A DNA stretch of 64,000 nucleotides from Bacillota bacterium (GTDB taxonomy: Bacteria; Bacillota; Clostridia; Lachnospirales; Lachnospiraceae): assembly GCA_023407575.1 (NCBI GenBank), contig JAEYLX010000006.1:1-64000 (forward strand). The letters run 5' to 3'. Below the pieces are notes generated by a model. The model was not told the origin of the DNA. It saw nothing but the letters and a program-made list of their open reading frames with translations, and ran no database searches. This document shows, piece after piece, positions 7,470 through 16,742 of the stretch; the first letter of the stretch is position 1; every line of letters starts with the position of its first letter. Position numbers and translations under genes: made by a program.

Positions 7470-8843
7470 TCACCTTTCCCTAACTTTCCGAATCTGCGCT
7501 TTCAAGGCATTTAGTAGATCATCTTGTGTAACCCTTTTATTCTCCAGTGCTCCCATAACCTCTTCGTCCATAGCCCCTGCAACAACCAAATGGTGAATAA
7601 TAACCGCCTCGGTCTGCCCTTGCCTGTAAAGTCTCGCATTCGCTTGTTGGTATAGCTCCAGGGACCAGTTAAGCCCGTACCAAACGATTATGTTCCCACC
7701 TGCTTGTAAATTTAATCCGTACGCAGCACTCGCTGGATGCGCAAGCAGCACGTCAATCTGTTTATTGTTCCAGGTATCAATACTCTGTGGATTCCTAAGC
7801 TCTGAAACACGAAGACCTGTTTTTGATAATATTTTTTGTAGCCGTGCTAGGTCGTGCTGAAAATTATAAAAGACAAGTAGGGGTTTCCCCTGCGCTGCCT
7901 CAACAATTTCCAGGAAGGCTTCTAGCTTATTATCATGTATATCAATAACGTTTCTGCCTTCATCGTAAATAGCTCCATTACACAACTGTAGAAGTTTGTT
8001 TGATAATACCGCGGCGGATCCTGCATCAATTGTAGTCTCGTCGATTTCAAGAAGCATTTCGCGCTGCAGCTCGTCATACCTCGCCTGTGCTTTCGCATCC
8101 AGCTTTATGTACCTGACATTGTCAATTCGCTCCGGAAGAGTCAAATAATCCTTAGCAGAAAGACTAATACAAATATCTTTAATTTTTTGATTAATCAGAT
8201 CCTCTGCTCCGATTTTAGGCATATAGTTGAATACCCTCTCCCTATTTCGCTGATCAGGTTGAAAGTAGTGTTCACGGTAAGCCGACACAGTACTCTCTAG
8301 CCTTTGTCCTGAATCCAGTAAAAATACCTGGGCCCATAAATCCATTAACCCATTTGGCGCTGGCGTGCCAGTCAAACCAACCATCCGTTTAATGTGCGGA
8401 CGTACCAGGCACAATTTTTTAAATCTTTTAGCTGAAGGATTTTTAAAGCTTGATAACTCATCAACAACAACCATGTCAAACGGCCAGCTATTCCGGTAAT
8501 ATTCTACTAACCATTGAACATTATCACGGCTTAACACGTACACATCTCCTGGTGAATTCAGAGCCTTAATACGCTTCTTCTCTGTTCCGAGAACCGGAAT
8601 AACACGTAACAGCTTCAGATGGTCCCACTTATCTACTTCCCTTGTCCAGGTATCTTCTGCCACCTTCTTCGGTGCAATTACCAGTACCTTTCTGACCTGA
8701 AAACGGTTATATCTAAGATCGTTTACGGCTGTTAAAGTAATTGCTGTTTTTCCAAGACCCATGTCCAAGAATAGCCCAAGCATATTCTCGGCTATTAACC
8801 GGTTTATGCAGTACCGCTGATAATCGTGGGGAACAAACTTCAT
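7470..8843 (-). CDS. Phage SNF2-type helicase
   Basis: 457 residues. PHDYQRYCI near residue 5 is the Q-like motif, LDMGLGKTAI near 27 the Walker A, VVVDELSSFKN near 125 motif II (DELS in place of DEAH), GLTGTPAPNG near 157 motif III, and ARLYRQGQTEAV near 406 motif VI. All helicase motifs look intact, so it is probably an active DNA translocase in phage replication or recombination. It overlaps the VRR-NUC gene by four bases, which suggests the two work on the same branched DNA. It is about as long as other phage SNF2 proteins. Confidence 0.9.
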   Translation of the reverse strand: MKFVPHDYQRYCINRLIAENMLGLFLDMGLGKTAITLTAVNDLRYNRFQVRKVLVIAPKKVAEDTWTREVDKWDHLKLLRVIPVLGTEKKRIKALNSPGDVYVLSRDNVQWLVEYYRNSWPFDMVVVDELSSFKNPSAKRFKKLCLVRPHIKRMVGLTGTPAPNGLMDLWAQVFLLDSGQRLESTVSAYREHYFQPDQRNRERVFNYMPKIGAEDLINQKIKDICISLSAKDYLTLPERIDNVRYIKLDAKAQARYDELQREMLLEIDETTIDAGSAAVLSNKLLQLCNGAIYDEGRNVIDIHDNKLEAFLEIVEAAQGKPLLVFYNFQHDLARLQKILSKTGLRVSELRNPQSIDTWNNKQIDVLLAHPASAAYGLNLQAGGNIIVWYGLNWSLELYQQANARLYRQGQTEAVIIHHLVVAGAMDEEVMGALENKRVTQDDLLNALKAQIRKVRER

Positions 8844-9175
8844 AGCAGTCCACCTGCCTCCAAAATGTCTAGTATTAAATCTGACTGGCTATCCGTGCAT
8901 AGCTCGATAGCAGAGATAACCTTGTCTATCTCGCCCGGATCATCCAGAATATACACAAAGCAACCTAATTCTTTCAGTCTCTGTATCTGCTTTGCCTGCA
9001 GCTTAGTGGGCTTCTTTCCCTTCTGTTTTAGTTCAACAAATCCAATGTGGCCACCTGGCAGTATCACAAGTCTATCGGGTACGCCATCGTTGCCAGGAGA
9101 GACAAATTTAAAGGCCTTTCCTCCTGCAGCTTTTACCTTTTCTATAAATTTCTTTTCCAACTCTTTTTCAAGCAT
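8840..9175 (-). CDS. VRR-NUC domain nuclease
   Basis: 111 residues that are almost all one VRR-NUC domain. GVPDRLVIL near residue 30 and FVELKQKGKKPT near 46 give the conserved D and ExK of the PD-(D/E)xK fold. Such phage proteins cleave branched DNA such as Holliday junctions. A ribosome site, AGGAGG, precedes the start at 9175. It sits between the VapE-like gene and the SNF2 helicase, consistent with a replication/recombination role. Confidence 0.85.
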   Translation of the reverse strand: MLEKELEKKFIEKVKAAGGKAFKFVSPGNDGVPDRLVILPGGHIGFVELKQKGKKPTKLQAKQIQRLKELGCFVYILDDPGEIDKVISAIELCTDSQSDLILDILEAGGLL

Positions 9176-9197
9176 TTTGACCTCCTAAATATCGGGC

Positions 9198-9443
9198 GGT
9201 AACTTTGGTAACTTTGATTCCCTATATTACTATGTGTATATACGCGTACAGGGGTACACAGGGGTACACGTGCCCTTATTGCCTTTATATTTATATTATT
9301 ATATAAAAGAAAGTTACCTTAGTTACCCAAGCCTTAAACCCTTATACCGTAAGGCTTTGAGAGGTAACTTTTGAAAGTTACCGTAAGTTACCTTGGTTAC
9401 CTTTTACAATTTTAGACAGTTACCTTTTTAGTAGAAAGTTACC
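9198..9443. repeat. Cluster of GGTAAC/GTTACC hexamers, iteron-like
   Basis: At least ten copies of GGTAAC or its complement lie between the VRR-NUC and VapE genes, at about 9198, 9207, 9313, 9322, 9363, 9377, 9387, 9396, 9419 and 9438. Several carry an AAA or GAAA prefix and occur 9-10 bases apart. The stretch between (about 9225-9310) is AT-rich. Repeats next to a replication initiator gene resemble phage origins of replication; operator or recombination use is an alternative. Confidence 0.6.
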
Positions 9444-11868
9444 TTTGAAAACCTCTAACAAATCCCTTTTGCGCACCATAAAAATTACCAAATTTTAAAG
9501 CCCCTTGCGTTCTTTCCCATCCAACTATTTCAGACAGGATACCATTTATCTCTACTGCATCAGATCTTCTCATTAGCTTAAGATCGCCATTGAAACACTC
9601 ACACCAAACTTCTGCAGCACAGATCCTATCTCGTTCAACTAAAGAAGCCTCGTCCTTAAACTCACTTCCCCAAAAGATTCTTCTTGCATTTAAATCTCTT
9701 CGCATCCAGTCAGCAGGTACTTTCCTTGTTACAAACGCTTTAATAATACCTTCCTTAGGATTTGACTCTTTATGCTCTTCTTGCTGTCTCATTGCTTCTT
9801 CTGCAACAGTTCCCTCCAGGTAAAGCTTTTCGCCAATCCGGTAACGCATAAAAGCTTCCGCCCATATCTGATCCACTTCCTCTGGTAGTTGCTTAAAAAT
9901 GTTTTTAACCGGTTGCTGCACACCCAAATCCACGGGCCAAAACCTACGATTACCTGTACGGTCCTTAAGAAACTCTTTATCGTTTGTGGTACCAACAATA
10001 ATACAGCTTCTAGGGAATTCAGCTGTTCGCCTTCCATATGGCACTCGATATATATCTGTTCTCTTACTTAAAAACTGTTTGACTGCATTCATTTCTGACT
10101 TATTAAAACCTGTTAATTCTCCCGCTTCAACAATCCAATATCCTTGTATTAATTCAGAAGCGTCCTTGCCCTCAAAGGTTGCTAAGCTGTCGGAATACCA
10201 CTCTCTACCTAAGATGTTAAAGAAGGTACTTTTACCTACGCCCTGTGCTCCTGAAAGGATTAGCATACTATCGAACTTCACTCCTGGATTTATTACTCTG
10301 GCAATGGCGGCTGTTAAGGTTTTACGAATGGCCATACGGCTATATTCATTATCCTCTGTGCCAAAGTAATCAACTAGAAGCCTGTCTACGCGCGGTACAT
10401 TGTCCCACTTCAAAGACTCAAGATATTCCTTTAGCTTATGCCTTTTTCGCGCTGTAGCATAAACTGCTACGGCATCGTAGATGCGTTCTTTACCCGTGAT
10501 CGTGTAAACTTTCTCAATGTAGTGCCTTAGGCCAGCGTCGTCCTCGTCGGACCAAGCCCTCTGTTTAAAATTCTTTAAGTTACCGTTTTCCCAGGGCATC
10601 GGTGCCGCAACTACTGCTCTGTTACCAAATTCATCATGGTAGAAGCGCTCTTTTAGCTTAGGGTCGTTTTCTAAGATGATAAGTACATTATCAATTGTCT
10701 TGTTCGGTAACCCGGTCTGTGAACTACATTTAAGCTTTCCCAGCCAGTCCATGTTCGGTTTTTCTTCTGTCGGCAAGTCTTGGTTAAACCTTGAATCCGT
10801 AAATTCTTCCTGGGCTTTTTCATAGCGTTCTATACTTACTATCTTAGATACTTCAGGATCTCCTAAAGCGTATTCGTACATCGATTTAAAACTTTGAAGA
10901 TTAGTTACCGGTGTATCGGGTTTTGCATCATCATCCTGATCCTGAAATAGATGCAATCGAACGAGGTCAAATGCATTACACAACTTTCCACTTGCTGGAT
11001 CCGTTCCGTGGTGGCTGAAAAGAAAGTTACCGTTATCATAGAGAACAGCTCCTCCAACCGTTGATCCTTCCGTATATGTAAAACGATCTCCCTCACACGG
11101 CTCATATACACCTGTAAGGAATTTAGCTATTGCTGCAGGCACGTCATAAATCTTACAAAAGGCTCCTACGATACCCTGTTTTTCTAATGGGTTACCCTGC
11201 TTCTTAGCGGATCTATCTCTAATCTTTGCAGCGCCAGGAATCTCCGGCCACTCTGAAACGTTTCGCCAGTCTGCATATAGGCTTAACATTCCATCTCTAC
11301 TTAAGAAGGGTTTATCTCCATATACAAATACGTATTCACTGTCGCTACTGATACTTGGCCAGTACATTAGTCTTACAGGTTCAAATGTTGTAGGATCAAA
11401 AATATTTAGGTTTAGAAAACTAGCCGCTTTTCGAGCAATTGGTTCATACTCATCAGCTGAACAGGGTACGTCTAAAGGAAATATAATTCTTAACCTTGGA
11501 GCTGCACCCTCATGCTTTCTAGTTGAGTAAATAGCGTATCCGCAACCCAAAGCATCTACAGCATTTATAATTGCTTGTGTACCACCAGGAGCTATGTTAT
11601 CAGCATCAAGAGTAACTAAGTGTCTACTTAAGGCATGTCCATTGCGGCGCTTACCGTCCTTCAGCTCGCCGCCTACAAACCCACCCACGTCCTTTAATTC
11701 GTCCTGTTTTGACTTCGGGTAGGATTTATACTCTGCAAGTGTTTCAGGGTGCCTTTCTGGTACGGAAAGCTTTTGTACCATAGCCGACCAAAGGAGCTCC
11801 TGGGTTATCCAGTTTGTAGCTTTTCTACTGTTGGCCACGGCGATTTTTACTTTTCTGTCATTTAGCAT
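9439..11868 (-). CDS. VapE-type phage primase/helicase
   Basis: 809 residues. The N-terminal half has LVTLDADNIAPGG near residue 84 and a run of basic and aromatic residues as in primase-polymerase domains. The C-terminal half is a virulence-associated E helicase domain with GAQGVGKSTFF near residue 541 (Walker A), IVEAGELTGF near 578 and GTTNDKEFLKDRTGNRRFWP near 620. Such proteins start phage DNA replication. The protein starts at 11868, six bases downstream of the polymerase stop. The GGTAAC cluster lies just past its end. Confidence 0.85.
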   Translation of the reverse strand: MLNDRKVKIAVANSRKATNWITQELLWSAMVQKLSVPERHPETLAEYKSYPKSKQDELKDVGGFVGGELKDGKRRNGHALSRHLVTLDADNIAPGGTQAIINAVDALGCGYAIYSTRKHEGAAPRLRIIFPLDVPCSADEYEPIARKAASFLNLNIFDPTTFEPVRLMYWPSISSDSEYVFVYGDKPFLSRDGMLSLYADWRNVSEWPEIPGAAKIRDRSAKKQGNPLEKQGIVGAFCKIYDVPAAIAKFLTGVYEPCEGDRFTYTEGSTVGGAVLYDNGNFLFSHHGTDPASGKLCNAFDLVRLHLFQDQDDDAKPDTPVTNLQSFKSMYEYALGDPEVSKIVSIERYEKAQEEFTDSRFNQDLPTEEKPNMDWLGKLKCSSQTGLPNKTIDNVLIILENDPKLKERFYHDEFGNRAVVAAPMPWENGNLKNFKQRAWSDEDDAGLRHYIEKVYTITGKERIYDAVAVYATARKRHKLKEYLESLKWDNVPRVDRLLVDYFGTEDNEYSRMAIRKTLTAAIARVINPGVKFDSMLILSGAQGVGKSTFFNILGREWYSDSLATFEGKDASELIQGYWIVEAGELTGFNKSEMNAVKQFLSKRTDIYRVPYGRRTAEFPRSCIIVGTTNDKEFLKDRTGNRRFWPVDLGVQQPVKNIFKQLPEEVDQIWAEAFMRYRIGEKLYLEGTVAEEAMRQQEEHKESNPKEGIIKAFVTRKVPADWMRRDLNARRIFWGSEFKDEASLVERDRICAAEVWCECFNGDLKLMRRSDAVEINGILSEIVGWERTQGALKFGNFYGAQKGFVRGFQR

Positions 11869-11873
11869 AGCTC

Positions 11874-13838
11874 CTACTCCTTCTTGTAATATGTTCCGGT
11901 AAATCCGTCCGCATTAAGCGGTAATCCCTGTGCCCAGGGAGCTGATTGACACATTATACTTACAGCTTCATCGAGGCTTTGGGTTCCCATAATAGGAATT
12001 TCCGTTATTACTTCATCGTGTATATGAAAATTAATTTTATAGCCGGCAGCGTGAAGATTAATAATAGCGTAAGCGAGACAGTCTCTAGCTACTGCTTGCA
12101 CAATATTCTCGACCAACTTACCGCCGTATGTCTGTATTGATTCCCACTTCTTATTTGTTTGGTTCTGTCCCATAAACCAAATGGACTCAAAACCTCTATC
12201 ATTTGGTATTAATCTAGGTTGTATATAGAATAACTTTCTTCCGGAAGGAAGTATGATCATGAGCCTATTCTCATCCCTGGTGAAAGTGATCCCGTGTGGT
12301 AAGGATGAAACAACGCCATATTTTATGCACTCAACTGCTCTTTGCTCCACACTGTACCAAAAGTCAACAATCCGTCGATTGGAACCTCGCCAACGTCTTA
12401 CGATATCCGGAAGATCTTCTTCAGCAAGTCCCATTTTTAAAGCGCCCATTTGAATTAGTGCTCCACTTGATCCCTGGTACCCTAGCGCAAGCTCTGCGAC
12501 TTTTCCTTTCTGCCGCAATTCATATTCCGGATTGCCTTTCTTTATTAATTCAATCGGTACACCGAACATTGCTGCAGCTGAAGCTTCATAGATTTTGCCA
12601 TGCGTACGAAATACATCAAGCCTCCACTCTTCTCCGGAAAGCCAGGCTATTACTCTTGCTTCTATAGCACTAAAGTCTGCTACTGCAAATTCATGGCCAA
12701 CTTCTGGAATAAACGCTGTACGGATTAATTGAGAAAGCGTATCTGGTACATTTCCATATATCAATTTAAGTGCTTGGATATTCTGATTCTTAACCAGCTC
12801 TCTTGCAGTATTTAATGACTCCAGGTAATTTCTAGGGAGGTTCTGAACTTGTACTAATCGTCCGGCCCATCTGCCGGTACGGTTGGCTCCATAAAACTGC
12901 AGTAACCCTCTTACCCGATTATCACTGCAAACAGCTGATAACATAGCGTTATATTTTTTAACACTGGCTTTCGCCATTTCTTGTCTAATCTGTAGCAGCG
13001 TCTGCACTTCCTCACTTCCAGTTTTATTTGCAAGAAGCTCTGCTACCGTCTGCTTTGTTAGTCCTTCCAGTTCAATATCCGCTTGCGCTTCAATCCATGC
13101 TTTTAACTGTGCAACGCTATTGGGGTTATCAAGGCCGGAAATATCTTTTGCTTTATCCGTTAGCTCGGTTGCCATGTATTCATTTATTGCCAGTGCACCG
13201 TTTACCATGTTCATATCAAGTGTTACACCATGGATATTGATCTGTTGATCGACCTGCCAAAGCCTCCACTCCATATCCGGTACCGGATATGCTAAAAGAG
13301 CACGTTCTACTTCCATTTCCGTAACGACGTCCTGCTTACAATATCCCTTAAATAATTTCCATTTGGCAGGTTCATGCTTTGGTAAATTCCTTATTCGACC
13401 ACCGTTCCGCTTCGTAGGGGCGCATGGCAAACAAAAATATTTAATCAAAGCCTTACCCTCTGCCATTTTTCTTTTATCCGAGGAAAACTTTAGAGCTTTA
13501 CCAGCGCCATCAAGGCTGCCTGGATACCCGCAGTATAAACTGTGGACCATAGTACAGCGCCATTGGTCTATATGAGTCGCAAAAAACTTACTAAGGCTAT
13601 AGAACTCAAAGGCTGCGTTGAATGCTTTCTTTATTACTTCCGGATTTCCTAAATCCATAATTATATTTATTGGAATCGTCTCTCCCTGGGCTAAATCGAT
13701 AATCTGAACAGCTTCACTGTCGTAAGAATAAGCAAAAAGAAGAATTTCAAAATCCGGAGACTGTACATATTTGTACAGTCCGGACTTTTTTAGATCTACA
13801 CTACTAAATGTTTCTAAGTCAATGGACAAGGTCCTCAA
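11874..13838 (-). CDS. Phage family A DNA polymerase
   Basis: 654 residues. SIDLETFS at the N-terminus supplies the exonuclease I carboxylates. The polymerase domain shows QNLPRNYLES near 330, FAVADFSAIEARVIAW near 385 (motif A), a KGKVAELALGYQGSSGAL motif B near 440, and NFHIHDEVITE near 597 (motif C, HDE). This compact form without a 5' nuclease is standard in Firmicute phages. It would copy phage DNA with the VapE-like protein and the DUF2815 protein. It overlaps DUF2815 by four bases. Confidence 0.93.
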   Translation of the reverse strand: MRTLSIDLETFSSVDLKKSGLYKYVQSPDFEILLFAYSYDSEAVQIIDLAQGETIPINIIMDLGNPEVIKKAFNAAFEFYSLSKFFATHIDQWRCTMVHSLYCGYPGSLDGAGKALKFSSDKRKMAEGKALIKYFCLPCAPTKRNGGRIRNLPKHEPAKWKLFKGYCKQDVVTEMEVERALLAYPVPDMEWRLWQVDQQINIHGVTLDMNMVNGALAINEYMATELTDKAKDISGLDNPNSVAQLKAWIEAQADIELEGLTKQTVAELLANKTGSEEVQTLLQIRQEMAKASVKKYNAMLSAVCSDNRVRGLLQFYGANRTGRWAGRLVQVQNLPRNYLESLNTARELVKNQNIQALKLIYGNVPDTLSQLIRTAFIPEVGHEFAVADFSAIEARVIAWLSGEEWRLDVFRTHGKIYEASAAAMFGVPIELIKKGNPEYELRQKGKVAELALGYQGSSGALIQMGALKMGLAEEDLPDIVRRWRGSNRRIVDFWYSVEQRAVECIKYGVVSSLPHGITFTRDENRLMIILPSGRKLFYIQPRLIPNDRGFESIWFMGQNQTNKKWESIQTYGGKLVENIVQAVARDCLAYAIINLHAAGYKINFHIHDEVITEIPIMGTQSLDEAVSIMCQSAPWAQGLPLNADGFTGTYYKKE

Positions 13839-14698
13839 ATCCCCATCACTCCTCCGGTCATGGGTAATCCGGTAACCGGATTAATTGGTTGACTATATTG
13901 TGCTTGGTACTGTTGCGCCGGTTGTTGCACCGGAGCACCATACACGCCGTTAGGTTGTTGGTATGGCGGTGCTTGATAATTATTTGTAGCTGGTTGTTGC
14001 TGATTACCATACGCTGCCGGATGCTGCATTGCTCCGCCCTGGGTGTACCATGCTGGATCCTGATACTGTGTAGCCGGTTGCTGCGGTGCGCCATATCCCG
14101 CAGGAGATTGTACAGGGGCTTGATAGGATTGGGGTTTAAACTGAGTCGCCTGATTCTGACCATAGGAGTTTGCTCCCCCGAAATCATCTGCAGCCGTAGT
14201 ACGGCCCGTTAGTGGATCGCCATCAGAAAGTTTTTGAATGTTACCAAGCCCGCAGCCTACTCCTTTATTTCCGTTTTTATTGTAAGCAAAAAAACGAAGG
14301 GAGGCTCTTCCAAAACAACCGCTATATATTTCTGCTTGGTTTAGTATTGGCTGAACATTAACATCAACAACCGAAGGCTGCTGCAGGGATGAAGCACTCA
14401 TTACAAAATGACCTTTGCACTCTTCTCCAAATGGTTCACCTGAAGATGGTCTTACACCGTCGCCATCATAAAGAGGAAGATTGAGTCTAGGAGGTCGGCT
14501 TCCTCCAAATGTTGTCGTGATGCCTTCCTGGACTGCTACTTCTATAGCTTGCTGAATTGCTTGAATTGTCGCGTAATCTGATTTAGGAATTAGGAGAGTC
14601 ACAGAATATTTAGGCTGCTCTCCAGGCTCCTGAGGTGCTCTTGGTGTAAATACATTCATAAAACTAAATCTAACTCTTCCGGTAGTAACTGTACTCAT
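13835..14698 (-). CDS. DUF2815 ssDNA-binding-like protein with Q/P-rich tail
   Basis: 287 residues. The first 175 match the DUF2815 pattern (GRVRFSFMNVFTPRAP, FGGANSYG near 178), thought to be an OB-fold single-strand binding protein of phage replication. The last 110 residues are Gln/Pro/Tyr-rich repeats such as YQAP and AQQYQAQ, a flexible tail like those that recruit partners on SSB. It lies between DUF2800 and the polymerase with a four-base overlap. Assignment as a binding protein comes from the family, not from a visible active site. Confidence 0.75.
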   Translation of the reverse strand: MSTVTTGRVRFSFMNVFTPRAPQEPGEQPKYSVTLLIPKSDYATIQAIQQAIEVAVQEGITTTFGGSRPPRLNLPLYDGDGVRPSSGEPFGEECKGHFVMSASSLQQPSVVDVNVQPILNQAEIYSGCFGRASLRFFAYNKNGNKGVGCGLGNIQKLSDGDPLTGRTTAADDFGGANSYGQNQATQFKPQSYQAPVQSPAGYGAPQQPATQYQDPAWYTQGGAMQHPAAYGNQQQPATNNYQAPPYQQPNGVYGAPVQQPAQQYQAQYSQPINPVTGLPMTGGVMGI

Positions 14699-14703
14699 AA
14701 AAA

Positions 14704-15897
14704 TTATTCCTCCTTGTACTGATTGTCGCCACCAAAATCCTCGGTAGCTGTTGTTTTAAGTTTCATTTCAGGACGCTTATCACCATGCAATGCGAGTGTA
14801 GGTGATCCTTGCGGTTTGGCTATGTACTTTGAAAGTACGTTTTCGTAATCTTCCTTACTTATTAGCTGTTCAACCGCTGTTAGAGCAAGAGGCTTATTCT
14901 CATATAAAAGAGCCTTATCATAACCTGCAGTAACCAATGCTTCAAAGGCAGCGTCTATGTCTTGTATAACTCTGTTACTTCTTCCTTCAACAATTTTCCA
15001 TCCGTAAATCTCGTTACCCTTTACCAACTGATCGAGCGCATAATTTTCTAATTTTTTCACCCACTTTGCAAGGAACTGGGCCTTTTCAAGTATTTCACCG
15101 ACAGCTAGATTAGATAACAGCTTCGGCGGCTCTGCTCCTTCGTATTTTAACAGCTCCATGTTGGTGTCAGCTCTATGCTTACAAGTGGCAGCAGCCCTGC
15201 AGAAACAATCATCGCACCATGCGCCTTGCTTAAATTCCCCTTTACCTTCAAAGGCAAGTAGTGCTGCAGGCTTGACCACAGTCTCTGACCACGATGTTAA
15301 TTCAGTAGCATTAGTCACCCAGGAAGAAAAATTATCTAATCTAGGCTGCACAATATGAAGAGTAATTTTATCGATTGGATAGAACGCTTTATATGCGAAT
15401 AAGACACCCAATGCATATAAAGCTAATTGTGGATTGGCTTCTGCTTTTACCGGTACTCCTTTGCCGTATTTAAAATCAATCACATGGCATTCCTTCCCGT
15501 AAATGATTACACAGTCAGCGGTCCCAAAGCCTTCCGGAGCAATGCTGCTGTAATCGATTTTTTTCTCTATGGCTATGTAAGGGCTAGGGGGGAAAGAGTA
15601 TGCAATCTTTGACACATAATCTACATATGCGTCGGTGTATCTCTCCATTTCATCTTGATATAGGACTTGTTTTTTTAACTTATTTAGCTTAGTCTTGTAG
15701 CTCTTATCCGTCATTGCTATTTCAATAAATATCTTTCTAAGCTTCAGCTCTGATATGGAATGGGCGAGACTGCCTTCCTCTGCAGCTTTAGAGGACTCAT
15801 CCGGAAACAAGTCCTCTAATCTCGCTGAAGGGGGACAGTTTAACCATTTCTTAGCACTGGACGCAGATAACAGTGCGTGGTCCCTTTCAACTTTCAT
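14704..15897 (-). CDS. DUF2800 RecB-like PD-(D/E)xK nuclease
   Basis: 397 residues. LSASSAKKWLNCPPSARLE near residue 10 is the conserved start of the family, GTADCVIIYGKECHVIDFKYGKG near 120-140 gives the D and DxK residues, and ANPQLALYALG near 150 is the QLxxY motif IV. CDDCFCRAAATCKHRA near 228 could bind an iron-sulphur cluster as in AddB/Cas4-like nucleases. It probably prepares DNA ends for recombination together with the DUF2815 protein. It starts one base into the stop of the preceding gene. Confidence 0.85.
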   Translation of the reverse strand: MKVERDHALLSASSAKKWLNCPPSARLEDLFPDESSKAAEEGSLAHSISELKLRKIFIEIAMTDKSYKTKLNKLKKQVLYQDEMERYTDAYVDYVSKIAYSFPPSPYIAIEKKIDYSSIAPEGFGTADCVIIYGKECHVIDFKYGKGVPVKAEANPQLALYALGVLFAYKAFYPIDKITLHIVQPRLDNFSSWVTNATELTSWSETVVKPAALLAFEGKGEFKQGAWCDDCFCRAAATCKHRADTNMELLKYEGAEPPKLLSNLAVGEILEKAQFLAKWVKKLENYALDQLVKGNEIYGWKIVEGRSNRVIQDIDAAFEALVTAGYDKALLYENKPLALTAVEQLISKEDYENVLSKYIAKPQGSPTLALHGDKRPEMKLKTTATEDFGGDNQYKEE

Positions 15898-16382
15898 TAG
15901 ATATTCGCACCCACTCCCCGGAGCATGGTTACCAGCGCAGGATACTGCTCCTTAGGTACCTGCATCAGCGTTTCGGCGCCAAACTGTGAAAGAATGCCCA
16001 TGACAGCCGGAACTTTACCTGAATCACACAAAGCAGTCATTGCCACAGCGATTTGATCTTGAGTATAAGCTTGTGAGGTATGTGTAGTTGGTACCGTTTG
16101 TTGAGGGGACACCATTGCCTGATTGGGCTGCTGTTGGATCTGTTGAGCTGGAATTCCTGGTGCCGGATTAGCTGCATACGGTATAGGTGTATTGGGGAAT
16201 TGCTGTACCGGTGTTGAATACTGTTGTACCGGTGTACTTTGAACTGCTTGACCTGCACTTTGTTGATACTGTATAGGGGAAAATGATTCTGTTCCCCCTT
16301 TATTACCTTCTACTGCTTGTGCTAGCTGTAGTATCGCTTTTTCTAATCCCTCTGTTCCCTGAATTTTCACTATTACTTCCAT
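15897..16382 (-). CDS. Q/P-rich phage protein, unknown function
   Basis: About 161 residues. The first 30 are helical (IQGTEGLEKAILQLAQAVEG), residues 35-105 are low-complexity Gln/Pro/Val/Ser, and the C-terminal 55 residues (from DQIAVAMTALCDSGKVPAV) look like a small folded helical domain. The start at ATG 16382 follows AAGGAGGAAAC. It sits next to the recombination genes and its tail resembles that of the DUF2815 protein, so a replication accessory role is possible but unproven. Confidence 0.6.
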   Translation of the reverse strand: MEVIVKIQGTEGLEKAILQLAQAVEGNKGGTESFSPIQYQQSAGQAVQSTPVQQYSTPVQQFPNTPIPYAANPAPGIPAQQIQQQPNQAMVSPQQTVPTTHTSQAYTQDQIAVAMTALCDSGKVPAVMGILSQFGAETLMQVPKEQYPALVTMLRGVGANI

Positions 16383-16482
16383 TGTTTGTTTCCTCCTTAA
16401 AAATATTATTTTTATCACAATCACAGGATTCTCCTGGATCTAACGAAGCTCCACATTTTGGGCAGATACGATAATAACTCAT
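16303..16482 (-). CDS. Small zinc-ribbon phage protein
   Basis: A 59-residue frame starting MSYYRICPKCGASLDPGES, with CPKC and CDCD pairs that form a small zinc ribbon. A GGAGGG site lies before ATG 16482. Similar short CPxCGAxLDPGE proteins are common in clostridial phages. Its last 80 bases overlap the 5' end of the Q/P-rich gene in another frame, including the region that holds that gene's ribosome site. The low-complexity NNGSNSENSGNRG tail is where they overlap. Confidence 0.6.
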   Translation of the reverse strand: MSYYRICPKCGASLDPGESCDCDKNNIFKEETNNGSNSENSGNRGIRKSDTTASTSSRR

Positions 16483-16486
16483 AGGC

Positions 16487-16732
16487 TTAACCCTCCAAAT
16501 AAGCACGTACCGCTGCTGTAAATATGATTCTTGCTTCCGGACGTTGCTTTTCAATGTCACGAAGCCCTACTAATATCAGAGCAGCTATCTCAATCGGGCA
16601 CCCTTCCGCTGCAACAGTAATATGATCATCAGCAAATTTCTTTACTGTAAAATCGGCTACTGGCTCTGTGGTTTCCCTTGACTCCGCAATTTGTCTAAGC
16701 TGCTTTGCCTTTGCATATTCTAGTTGGTCCAT
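16487..16732 (-). CDS. Small phage protein, unknown function
   Basis: 81 residues beginning MDQLEYAKAKQLRQ. The middle has FADDHITVAAEGCPIEIAALILVGLRDIEKQ, compact mixed helix and strand, without a motif I recognise. It is flanked by the zinc-ribbon protein four bases away and the AbrB-like gene ten bases upstream, and would be part of the same leftward early transcript. GGGGGAAGC before the start can serve as a ribosome site. Confidence 0.6.
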   Translation of the reverse strand: MDQLEYAKAKQLRQIAESRETTEPVADFTVKKFADDHITVAAEGCPIEIAALILVGLRDIEKQRPEARIIFTAAVRAYLEG

Positions 16733-16742
16733 AAGCTTCCCC

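Noticed and set aside
9198..9443. CRISPR-like reading of the GGTAAC repeats
   Set aside because: The repeats are only six to ten bases, occur on both strands and have irregular spacing; no spacers or cas genes are seen.
13858..14212. Open frames on both strands over the Q/P-rich tail of the DUF2815 gene
   Set aside because: They are shadows of a repetitive coding sequence with few stops; the DUF2815 frame has family motifs and operon overlap.
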